27,604 nt of DNA from Lachnospiraceae bacterium (GTDB lineage: Bacteria; Bacillota; Clostridia; Lachnospirales; Lachnospiraceae). Position 1 is the stretch's first letter. Every line of letters starts with the position of its first letter. The stretch is from the NCBI GenBank assembly GCA_009774215.1, contig VSNH01000034.1, positions 1 through 27,604 of the forward strand, read 5' to 3'. The notes beneath the pieces are model-generated. The model did no database searches. It was not told the origin of the DNA and was given only the letters and a program-made list of their open reading frames with translations. Positions 16,619 to 23,492 of this stretch are shown piece after piece. The position numbers were made by a program, and so were the translations under genes.

Positions 16619-16756
16619 TAACAGCTCAGCCTTCGGCTTCGCTGTCACGCTTGATGCACACAAAATGCTCCAAAGTCGCATTTTGGCGCTTGCCCAACTC
16701 GCAAAATCGCATAGAGAGCGATTTCACTCGCGGAATAGCATAAGGCTGAACTGTTA
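16619..16756. repeat. 138-bp terminal-inverted-repeat intergenic element
   Basis: The ends TAACAGCTCAGCCTT (16619-16633) and AAGGCTGAACTGTTA (16742-16756) are inverted repeats with one mismatch. The interior has further self-complementary parts, such as AAAATGC/GCATTTT and AAATCG/CGATTT. It codes for nothing. A 13-of-14 direct repeat (16596-16609 and 16755-16768) flanks it loosely. It fills most of the gap between GtrA and the DUF6044-like gene and would fold in their shared transcript. Confidence 0.7.
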
Positions 16757-16857
16757 CCCTCATCCCATACGCGTCTGCCGCCGGTATCTGCACGCAATAA
16801 CACATCTGTCGCAAACCGCAAGGCATCTCCCTCCTGCCGCACTTTCTGACATCTTCG

Positions 16858-17325
16858 TCACATTTCCTTCGTTTTATGCCGCCCTGTCCGAAACACAAAC
16901 AGCTTCTGTCCGAAAAAGTTCATCACAATAAAGATGCCCATTCCGAAAATCATGGCGATATTGTCAAGAAGCGCCTGCGAGAGCGTACCGCCCGCCGACA
17001 GCCCGAATGCGTCAAGAAGCCATCCTACAAGGGGCTGCGCTGCGCTGAAGGACACCAGATAACACACAATAATATTGAGAGCAAACCGCCAGGGCAGCCA
17101 TTTGTCCCTGTCTTCCACCTTGAAGGTCAGCCTGGCGTTGGCGTGATAGGAAAAAACGCTGCCGATAAAATAGGAAATACCGCTGGAAAGCCAGTAATTC
17201 ATATGCATCAGGTTGTACAGCACCGCCATAATCACCCAGCCCAGAAACGTGTTGATCACGCCCACCATGCCGAAGTGTATGACCTCCATGATAAAATCTT
17301 TGTATTTCTCAAACAATGCCCTCAT
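16858..17325 (-). CDS. GtrA family membrane protein
   Basis: This is a 155-residue protein with four predicted transmembrane helices and the GtrA pattern: an early HFGMVGVINTFLGWVIMAVLY helix, YFIGSVFSYHANARLTF in the second/third helix region, and a C-terminal MNFFGQKLFVF. GtrA proteins are thought to assist flipping or use of polyprenyl-phosphate sugars, often with a GtrB-type GT2 and a GT-C transferase; all three classes occur in this window. ATG 17325 is chosen because GGAAGGA lies about 11 bases upstream; an ATG at 17349 has no site. It is probably followed in the same transcript by the DUF6044-like gene, after the 138-bp repeat. Confidence 0.88.
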   Translation of the reverse strand: MRALFEKYKDFIMEVIHFGMVGVINTFLGWVIMAVLYNLMHMNYWLSSGISYFIGSVFSYHANARLTFKVEDRDKWLPWRFALNIIVCYLVSFSAAQPLVGWLLDAFGLSAGGTLSQALLDNIAMIFGMGIFIVMNFFGQKLFVFRTGRHKTKEM

Positions 17326-17456
17326 AAACAACAAAATCCTTCCATACAAAACATTGCATCAAAAATGTGTCCGCCTTCTTCCTCCCAGGCGCAAAACATG
17401 ATACACTCTAACTAACTTCCGGAACATCAAAAGACTGCCACAGAAAGGAACCATTC

Positions 17457-17852
17457 ATGCCAACATTAAAAATACACCATATCGGCTACTTAGTCAAAAA
17501 AATCGAGAAAGCCAAAAAAACCTTTGAAGCCCTCGGCTATCTGGTCGAACAGGACACCGTATACGACGATATCCGCAAAGTGGATATCTGCTTTCTCGTG
17601 AAGAACGGTTACCGTGTGGAGCTTGTCTCCCCCGTCTCCGAGGACTCCGTGGTCGCAGGGCTTTTGAAAAAATATAAGAACGCGCCCTATCACATCTGCT
17701 ACGAGGCCGACAGCCCCGAAGCGGCATATGCGGAACTGACTGAAAACGGCTTTGCCGCCATCGACACGCCCACACCCGCTCCCGCCCTTGGCGGCCGCAA
17801 GGTGGTCTTTCTGACAAGCCCCCTCATCGGCATGGTGGAGTTAATTTATTGA
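17457..17852 (+). CDS. VOC-superfamily protein (glyoxalase/epimerase-like)
   Basis: This is a 131-residue cytoplasmic protein with the paired beta-alpha-beta-beta-beta units of the vicinal-oxygen-chelate fold. Likely metal ligands sit in the canonical order His8, Glu55, His79 and Glu128, as in methylmalonyl-CoA epimerase and related small VOC enzymes. AAAGGAA precedes the ATG by 6 bases, and a weak extended -10 (TGATACACT, 17399-17407) lies upstream. It is transcribed against its neighbours and overlaps the stop of the convergent GT-C-like gene by 7 bases. Its presence near FkbH-like and acyl carrier genes suggests work on an acyl thioester or related small acid, but the substrate is not shown. 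Confidence 0.8.
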   Translation: MPTLKIHHIGYLVKKIEKAKKTFEALGYLVEQDTVYDDIRKVDICFLVKNGYRVELVSPVSEDSVVAGLLKKYKNAPYHICYEADSPEAAYAELTENGFAAIDTPTPAPALGGRKVVFLTSPLIGMVELIY

Positions 17853-19384
17853 TTATTCCTTATATACATCGTGATCGTCCCGCATTTCCGCTCCGTAAAA
17901 TCCGTCAGATCCAGGCTCGGCTCATAGCACCAGTGCCGATCCTCCTCGTTGTACATCACAATCACATCTATATCTGCATAATCTGCCTGCTCGTCCTCTC
18001 TGGGTCCGAAGGAGCGGTTGATTTTTTTCTCGTCCTCCTCCCAGTAAAACACTTCGTCGTAGCCGTGGAGACGGAACCAGTGATACATCGTCCTGTTTCC
18101 CTCCAGATTCGGTGAAAAGCAGGACAGTACCTTTTTATCCGTTCCCTGCACCAGCTCAAGCGTAGATTCCAGCATGGTCCGGACGCTCTCCCCCCGATAG
18201 GTAAAATACTGCGCCTCCCGCAGCATCACCCTTCCGTGCGCCGCCAGCATCAGAAGCAGGCAGAGCATATAGGCAATCCGCCTCTTGCCGCTTAAGGGAC
18301 GGAAGCGGCACCCCACAACCACGAAAAAGAAAGCATAGCCCAGAACGCTTGGTAAAATGTAACGCTCCTCCAGCGCAGTCTTGCTGTAGGTGACGCACTG
18401 TGGCAGGATAATCGCCGCCGCAAGCAGGATTTCCCAGCCCAGCTTCTTCGCGTGTTCCCAGTAAGTCAGAAGAATCAGTCCCATCAGCACGCCGAACCTG
18501 ACATACCATTTCAGTTCGCTTCCCGCCGCCTTGCTCCATACCTGCACATATTGGTCAAACGTCACGCCCTTATCCAGTCCTACATAAGAATAATTGTTCG
18601 TGCCGATCACAAACAGAATCAAAAACATTTCCACCGCAAAAATGATGCCAATTGTCAACAGGTACGGGAGTCTCTGTCTGATCGTCTCCCACAGATGCGG
18701 AATCGTCACCCGCTTTCCCTTCATCCCGTCGTACAGCACATAGAGTCCCACAAAAGGCAGAAGCAGGATAAACGGCTCCTTGTACACCGACATGAGAAAA
18801 AAAGCGCCCAGACTGACGAACGCATACCGCCTTTTTCCCGCGGAAAGCCATTTCAGCAGGAAAAAAAATCCCACCGCAAACATCATGATATCATAGGATT
18901 CCTGCGGCCCCAGCTTCCACCAGACCGGAGACTGATAGCCCACCATCACCGTCAGGGAAAAGAGCGCCGCGTAGACCATATTGCACTTCATCTGCCTTGC
19001 GCAGTAATAAAGCGCTACAAGCGCCGCGACAATCTCCGCCGCTTTCACAACTGACATTGCTGTCAGATTAATGCCAAACACGTAGGCCATCAGCACTCGG
19101 TTGATATAATAGAGTGGGCGGAAACGGATCGTTATATCAAAGCCCACCGCCTCACGCAGACAGTCCCACAGGCTGTAATTTTCCAGCGTCATCCAATCCA
19201 CGTACTTGGCAAACTCCCAGTCGTCCACCAGATGAAATCCGGAAGTCAACGTGCCCGTAACCATCACCGCACCGAACACCAGCGCGGCAGAGAGAACCCA
19301 CACCAAGGCTGCCTCACGCTCTTTATCCATTTTATCCAGTTTGTTGTAAAACGCCTGCACCCTGTCCAGAAATCCGCTCACCAT
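17846..19384 (-). CDS. GT-C-like polytopic membrane protein
   Basis: This is a 512-residue protein with about 10 to 12 transmembrane helices and a C-terminal extracytoplasmic domain of about 120 residues. The first outer loop holds HLVDDWEFAKYVDW (Asp54, Asp55), the acidic pair expected of lipid-linked-sugar-dependent GT-C enzymes. KLGPQESYD and LEERYILP are further recognisable segments. It likely transfers a sugar from a polyprenyl carrier outside the membrane. ATG 19384 has GAAGG about 10 bases upstream; ATG 19405 is the alternative. It lies downstream of the acyl carrier gene, separated by repeat copy 3. The 3' end overlaps the VOC gene by 7 bases, end to end. Confidence 0.75.
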   Translation of the reverse strand: MVSGFLDRVQAFYNKLDKMDKEREAALVWVLSAALVFGAVMVTGTLTSGFHLVDDWEFAKYVDWMTLENYSLWDCLREAVGFDITIRFRPLYYINRVLMAYVFGINLTAMSVVKAAEIVAALVALYYCARQMKCNMVYAALFSLTVMVGYQSPVWWKLGPQESYDIMMFAVGFFFLLKWLSAGKRRYAFVSLGAFFLMSVYKEPFILLLPFVGLYVLYDGMKGKRVTIPHLWETIRQRLPYLLTIGIIFAVEMFLILFVIGTNNYSYVGLDKGVTFDQYVQVWSKAAGSELKWYVRFGVLMGLILLTYWEHAKKLGWEILLAAAIILPQCVTYSKTALEERYILPSVLGYAFFFVVVGCRFRPLSGKRRIAYMLCLLLMLAAHGRVMLREAQYFTYRGESVRTMLESTLELVQGTDKKVLSCFSPNLEGNRTMYHWFRLHGYDEVFYWEEDEKKINRSFGPREDEQADYADIDVIVMYNEEDRHWCYEPSLDLTDFTERKCGTITMYIRNNQ

Positions 19385-19444
19385 ACCGTTTCTGCCTTCT
19401 CTCATCCTATCCGGGCTTATCTCACCGGAATCTCAAATCGATGC

Positions 19445-19682
19445 GGAGAATGCCCGTATTTTGGGCATTCTCCTGCGTGAGACGGAGTTGCAAAGCAACT
19501 CCTGGAACTTCTCCACGAAACAGCCTCTGCTGTGAGTGGCTAGGGAAACGCTGATTAAAGCGTTTCCCGCACCGGATTTGCGCCGCGAAGCGGCACATTC
19601 CTTTGCAAATCCGTGTGCATCCGCCGGAGGCTCTAAGGAAGTGCTGATTTAATCAGCGCTTCCCTAGAAGTTCTTCTCACGC
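19445..19682 (-). repeat. Two-hairpin gene-end repeat element, copy 3 (interrupted)
   Basis: On the minus strand it begins 2 bases after the acyl carrier stop with GCGTGAGAAGAACTTCTA, homologous to the first arms of copies 1 and 2. The matching second arm is split as AGAAGTTC and TCTCACGC by a 22-base insert containing GGAGTTG/CAACTCC (19484-19502). The closing small hairpin is an 11-bp perfect stem (19445-19455 with 19463-19473). The loop region is occupied by a TA-flanked element (19541-19666). Confidence 0.72.
19541..19666. mobile_element. TA-flanked MITE-like inverted-repeat element
   Basis: The element is bounded by TA on both sides and has 16-bp terminal inverted repeats with one mismatch: GGGAAACGCTGATTAA (19543-19558) and TTAATCAGCGCTTCCC (19649-19664). 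Each end also folds on itself (about 19543-19569 and 19637-19663). An inner CGGATTTGC/GCAAATCCG pair adds a third hairpin. It is too short to code. TA duplication is the habit of Tc1/mariner-IS630-type transposases, so it could be a non-autonomous derivative; no transposase gene is in the window. Confidence 0.6.
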
Positions 19683-19684
19683 TC

Positions 19685-19927
19685 CTATCCGATCTGGCTG
19701 ATAATGATATCCGCCATCTCGCCCACATTCTTCATGGACACTACCTGTCCCATATTGAATTTCATGCCAAACTCCTGCTCCACAGCCGCCAGAAGATTGA
19801 TGTGCTCCAGAGAATCCCACTCCTCGATATCGTCCGCCGTAGTGGCGTCCGTGACAATAATTTCCTCATCGTCAAACACATCCCGGAAAACCTCATTCAA
19901 CTTTTTAAACACTTCTTCTCTGCTCAT
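19685..19927 (-). CDS. Acyl carrier protein
   Basis: This is an 80-residue acidic, helical protein with the phosphopantetheine attachment motif EEWDSLEHINLL (Ser39 in DSL). Length and pattern are those of a stand-alone acyl carrier protein. It lies directly downstream of the FkbH-like gene (51-base gap). FkbH-type enzymes load a C3 unit derived from 1,3-bisphosphoglycerate onto such carriers, so the pairing strongly suggests that this protein carries glyceryl or a derived acyl group. It is unlikely to be the housekeeping fatty-acid carrier because no fab genes are near. AAAGGA lies about 10 bases before the ATG. Confidence 0.92.
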   Translation of the reverse strand: MSREEVFKKLNEVFRDVFDDEEIIVTDATTADDIEEWDSLEHINLLAAVEQEFGMKFNMGQVVSMKNVGEMADIIISQIG

Positions 19928-19978
19928 ATCTTATCCATCCTTTCTATTCGTAATCTAAAAATAACCGTATTCCGGCAT

Positions 19979-21892
19979 TCATACATTGATGACCGTATTT
20001 TTCTTCTCATAATCCGCGGGAATCTCAAACCGCCATATCGTGACGCCCGTGTCAGTTTCATACATCTTCTCAAAACCCATGGTCTGATAAAACTCCTTCA
20101 CCATGGCATTCTTAGCTGTCGGATAATAATATCCCATGATAGTCCCGATCCCGCAGTCCCGGCACGCCTCCACCATACTGTCCATCATGGCATACTCCAT
20201 ATCCCGCTTTAACACGCGGCAGCTCATCAGCCACAGCTCCAGATGCAGGACGCCGCCATCCACTGCACCGCTGCCCGACACAGTGCTTTCCGCCGCTGTC
20301 CCACACGCCGCCGCTGCACCTTCTGCCGACACGATGCTCCCTGCCGCCGCGTCCGGCGTCTCTCCCCGCCTGTAGACTGCCACATCTGCCATCGTCCCCT
20401 TCCGGCCAATCACCACGGAAACCACGCCGTTATCTCCGAAACGGTCGGTCAGTTTTCCATAACGGGTGATATATTCCGGATTCGCCGCGAATGCCTCGAT
20501 CTGTGCCTGCGTAAACCGCCTTGTGGTCAGATTGAACTGATTGCTCTTGTTGGTAAGCTGGGCAATCCGCGCCATATAGATCTCCTCAAAAGGGCGGATC
20601 ATCCCCTGCATTTCCAGAGACAGCAGATACTCCCGATAATCGGCAAAACGCTCCTGCTGCACCTTTCTTGCCATATTGGCCCGATACATCTCGTTTCGTT
20701 TTCTGTCGTCCTCCGACAGACTCGTCACCTCAAAAAAGCCACTGTGATCCAGCACCCGGATATACTGCTCCGGCGTACCGATCTCAGGGACAGCCACACC
20801 CGATGTCTGGGCGCTCACAATCTCCCGCTCCGCCGGATTGTCGTCCGCGAATACCAGACTGTCAGGCAGTATATTCAGCTCCTGCGCAATGGCGCCCATA
20901 TTTTCACTCTTCGTCTCCCAGTTCGCCTTAATCAAAACAAAGTCATCCGGTTTCAGGACGCCCTCCGGGTGATTTAAGCCCGCGATGGCATTTTCATGCT
21001 CATTTTTCGAGTTCACCGCCAGCATGACGCCGATGTCCTTCTGAGCCTTCACATAGCCCTGAAACTCCGAATACACCTGCCCCATCGGCGTCTCCTGTCC
21101 GATCTCCAGATTTTCCGGGCCGTCGTCGCCCACCACGCCGCCCCAGAGCGTATTGTCCAGATCCAGAACCAGCGCTTTCTTATTCCTTCCGAAAACCGAC
21201 TTAACGATGTTCGCCAGATTGTGGGCAAACGCCGGAATCGCCTGCATACAGCAGGCATATTTATACATATGCCAGTACAAAGGATCCGCCCAACGGTCAA
21301 GCCCGTAGGATGCCGACAGATAATTGATATCGTGGATATAAAAATTGCCGTGCTCCCTTGCATACTGATAAAACTTTTCATTCAGCCTGTTGATAAAACT
21401 GATGCGTCCCTGGGGATACACCCCCTCCTGATTGCCCAAAAGCCGGTAAAAGGGGTATTCGAAATTATTCTGAACCACAGGACAGTGATAGACTTCCGCT
21501 ATTTTTTCCCACATCATCTGAAAATGGGAAAACTGCTCCGAGAGCAGCTCGTCCACCCGCTCCCTCGGGTCTGAAACGGCGGGCCACACCGCAATATTCC
21601 GATTGGAGGTGTGAATAAAAATCAGATCCGGGGCAAACGAAATTAGCTCCGGGTTGTCAAACATCACATCCTGCCAATACTGCGCGTACTCCGATTCATA
21701 AAACACCGGACGGATGCCCTGCTCCAACAGAAACAGTTCCAGAATGCGGATGATATCATGGGTTGTGCTGCCTCCCAAAACCGCGATCCGTTTCTCCGTA
21801 AAATCAGAGCGCTCCTCCAGAAGCGCGCGTTTCATTTTTTTTGATTTCATTAAGATCAGTTCCCCATCGAATGGGTATTCCAGTTCCCGCAT
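19979..21892 (-). CDS. FkbH-like HAD-IIIC protein (acyl loading onto ACP)
   Basis: This is a 637-residue multidomain cytoplasmic protein. Residues about 30-225 form an SGNH-like N-terminal domain (IAVLGGSTTHD). The HAD phosphatase core has LVLDLDNTLWGG (Asp244, Asp246), LAVNSKNE (291-298) and VFADDNPAEREI (347-358). NKSNQFNLTTRRF (448-460) introduces a GNAT-like C-terminal domain. FkbH homologues dephosphorylate 1,3-bisphosphoglycerate and pass the glyceryl group to an acyl carrier protein, as in methoxymalonyl-ACP synthesis. The carrier gene follows after 51 bases. An Ala/Gly/Ser-rich insertion (about 509-547) interrupts the GNAT-like part and is not expected for the family. The start has GGGGAG 5 bases upstream. 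No ketosynthase, acyltransferase or dehydrogenase partner of polyketide clusters is present. Confidence 0.9.
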   Translation of the reverse strand: MRELEYPFDGELILMKSKKMKRALLEERSDFTEKRIAVLGGSTTHDIIRILELFLLEQGIRPVFYESEYAQYWQDVMFDNPELISFAPDLIFIHTSNRNIAVWPAVSDPRERVDELLSEQFSHFQMMWEKIAEVYHCPVVQNNFEYPFYRLLGNQEGVYPQGRISFINRLNEKFYQYAREHGNFYIHDINYLSASYGLDRWADPLYWHMYKYACCMQAIPAFAHNLANIVKSVFGRNKKALVLDLDNTLWGGVVGDDGPENLEIGQETPMGQVYSEFQGYVKAQKDIGVMLAVNSKNEHENAIAGLNHPEGVLKPDDFVLIKANWETKSENMGAIAQELNILPDSLVFADDNPAEREIVSAQTSGVAVPEIGTPEQYIRVLDHSGFFEVTSLSEDDRKRNEMYRANMARKVQQERFADYREYLLSLEMQGMIRPFEEIYMARIAQLTNKSNQFNLTTRRFTQAQIEAFAANPEYITRYGKLTDRFGDNGVVSVVIGRKGTMADVAVYRRGETPDAAAGSIVSAEGAAAACGTAAESTVSGSGAVDGGVLHLELWLMSCRVLKRDMEYAMMDSMVEACRDCGIGTIMGYYYPTAKNAMVKEFYQTMGFEKMYETDTGVTIWRFEIPADYEKKNTVINV

Positions 21893-21938
21893 AAATTCTC
21901 CCCATATATAAAAGCCTTCTGACTCTGCCTATGCGCGC

Positions 21939-21965
21939 AAAGGGCAGGTTTTGCACCTGCCCTTT
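21939..21965. other. 11-bp perfect hairpin between SGNH and FkbH-like genes
   Basis: AAAGGGCAGGT (21939-21949) pairs perfectly with ACCTGCCCTTT (21955-21965) around a 5-base loop. It lies in the 103-bp gap between the SGNH gene stop and the FkbH-like start. The only T residues on either strand are the last three of the stem, so it could be a weak terminator or an attenuator that sets the level of the FkbH/ACP transcript. Confidence 0.55.
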
Positions 21966-21995
21966 ATCATACCATATTTTACCTGCTCTATGCAA

Positions 21996-23108
21996 TCACT
22001 CCTCCGGCGCATAATCATTGTGGATTATTTTCGCCAGCTTCTCCGCATATACCCGCGCCCCCAGAGGCGTCATGTGAATCCCGTCCGCCAGATATTCATC
22101 CGCCGTGTCCGCGTCAATCCCGCTCTCCTCAAAGGCATTGAAGAAGAACACGCGCTCCCCCTCAAACTGCCCCGCCACATAACCGGCTCCTCTTGCATAG
22201 GTAATCAGCGGCCCGTAGCCATAATCAAGAGAATACCCGTCACCGATAAAGGTATTGCCATTGAACACCTGACAGTAATGGGGCGCAGCAATCAGGATAC
22301 CCGCGTCCGGGAAACGGGCTTTCAACCTGCTGACCGCATCGTGCAGGGCGCCGGTATAGGTATGCGCCTCGTCTATCGCCAGCGTGTCTCCGCCCTCCAG
22401 ATACCTGCTGTTGGGAATCTGCTTCGTCAAAAAATCGTTCACGCCATACTCTATGATAAAGTAATCCGTCTTGTCAAAATCACAGGTTTTCAGCACTTCG
22501 CCCGCCGCATAGCCGTCAAAAATGTCCGTGTTGATATTGCCCAGAATCCCATGCACCACTCCCAGCAGACTGCGGGACTCCCATGTGGCGAAATTGTACT
22601 GATCGTTTGGCAGAAGCGCCGCCGTAGTGCCGCCCATGGACATATTGTAAATCTTCGCGTCCAGCTGTTCACCGATGATATCCGCCGCACCGCTCTCCGT
22701 CCGGTCTCCGTCCATGATGCTGTCGCCCAGTATAACAATCTGCATACTGTAATCCCTGTCATCTTCTTCCTTGGGGGCGTCCTCCTCTTTCTTTTCCTCT
22801 TTCGTATCCTTTTTCACCGTTTCCTGCTTCGTAATCTTCTCAGGCGTCTCCTCCTGATCCGCCTCGCTGGCTGCGGGCGCGGCTTCACTCTCGGCAGTCA
22901 CCACGCTGGAACCTTCCCTGAGGCTTCGCCACTCTTCCTTCAATTCCTCCACCGCCTGGCGGTTCTGCTCCTCCAGATCCAGCCTTTCCCGCTCCACCTT
23001 CATCTGCGCCTGTCCATATACAATTTCAATGATTGCCAAAACGCAGAAGCCGATTAAAACTACCAGAAGCATATTGATATTTTGTCTGCCTCTCCTTGTA
23101 TTTCCCAT
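21996..23108 (-). CDS. Membrane-anchored SGNH/GDSL hydrolase
   Basis: This is a 370-residue protein with one N-terminal transmembrane helix (about 13-32), a charged coiled-coil-like stretch (about 35-66), a Glu/Lys-rich flexible linker (about 70-120) and an extracytoplasmic SGNH domain. All catalytic blocks are intact: VILGDSIMDG with Ser130, a MSMGGTT Gly block, IEYGVNDF (GxND) and LADGIHMTPLGARVYAEKL (DxxH). It is probably an esterase, or acyltransferase partner, working on a surface polymer held at a distance from the membrane. GGAAAAAG precedes the ATG, and a promoter candidate lies at 23193-23220. It heads the run SGNH, FkbH-like, acyl carrier, GT-C, with several hairpins in between. Confidence 0.85.
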   Translation of the reverse strand: MGNTRRGRQNINMLLVVLIGFCVLAIIEIVYGQAQMKVERERLDLEEQNRQAVEELKEEWRSLREGSSVVTAESEAAPAASEADQEETPEKITKQETVKKDTKEEKKEEDAPKEEDDRDYSMQIVILGDSIMDGDRTESGAADIIGEQLDAKIYNMSMGGTTAALLPNDQYNFATWESRSLLGVVHGILGNINTDIFDGYAAGEVLKTCDFDKTDYFIIEYGVNDFLTKQIPNSRYLEGGDTLAIDEAHTYTGALHDAVSRLKARFPDAGILIAAPHYCQVFNGNTFIGDGYSLDYGYGPLITYARGAGYVAGQFEGERVFFFNAFEESGIDADTADEYLADGIHMTPLGARVYAEKLAKIIHNDYAPEE

Positions 23109-23192
23109 CTTTTTCCGACCTTTCCCTCTATGAATATCCGCTTACTCATTGCGCTATGTTTCATCTGCGGCCTGCTTTGTAACCCTATGTAT

Positions 23193-23220
23193 ACTTTACC
23201 ACATTTTTCCCTGTTTTCAA
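23193..23220 (-). promoter_or_regulatory. Promoter candidate for the SGNH/FkbH/ACP run
   Basis: On the minus strand TTGAAA (23215-23220), a 16-base spacer and TAAAGT (23193-23198), about 85 bases before the ATG at 23108. Confidence 0.4.
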
Positions 23221-23291
23221 ATAATATGCATCCGGAATTAATGAAATCTTCCATAAATCTTAATTGATTACACTTCACACGCATATACCTA

Positions 23292-23300
23292 TGATATAAT
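23292..23300 (+). promoter_or_regulatory. Extended -10 promoter element upstream of the GT-C gene
   Basis: TGATATAAT is a perfect extended -10 element. No convincing -35 is seen at the right distance, which extended -10 promoters can tolerate. It would give a leader of about 190 bases before the ATG at 23493. Confidence 0.45.
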
Positions 23301-23361
23301 ATACTCAAGAATCGCAGCCGCTACGCGTCTGACGCGCTCCGCGCTCAAAGATTTTTTCGTT

Positions 23362-23421
23362 ATCATGGCAGGTGAAATCAAATGTCTGCTTCGCAGCCGC
23401 TTGATTTTCTGCCGTCATGAT
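23362..23421 (+). repeat. Nested leader hairpin before the GT-C gene
   Basis: ATCATG (23362-23367) pairs with CATGAT (23416-23421). GCAG and GAAATCAA in the left arm match TTGATTTTCTGC in the right arm with small offsets. CTGC/GCAG closes an inner loop. The fold lies about 70 bases before the start codon. Confidence 0.45.
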
Positions 23422-23492
23422 ATATTATGATATATTATAGTAGAAGCAGCTTAAAAATATGCGAAGCAATTCATTTACGAAAGGATAAGCCG

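Larger units (their letters stand above)
19385..19684. other. 300-bp repeat-filled gap between acyl carrier and GT-C genes
   Basis: No gene is seen. Nearly the whole gap from 19445 to 19682 is inverted repeats: the small hairpin of the gene-end element, a 22-base hairpin insertion, and a TA-flanked inverted-repeat element. These are entered separately. Confidence 0.75.
23109..23492. other. Divergent intergenic region, 384 bp, structured
   Basis: It holds promoters for both directions and a plus-strand leader with folded parts. No small gene with a good ribosome binding site was found. The leader has GCGTC/GACGC repeats followed by a T-run (about 23323-23358) and a 60-base nested hairpin (23362-23421), then GATATATTAT twice in tandem (23420-23439). 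Confidence 0.6.

Noticed and set aside
21951..23057. 368-codon plus-strand open frame opposite the SGNH hydrolase
   Set aside because: The minus strand encodes an intact GDS/GxND/DxxH hydrolase; the plus frame is a composition artefact.
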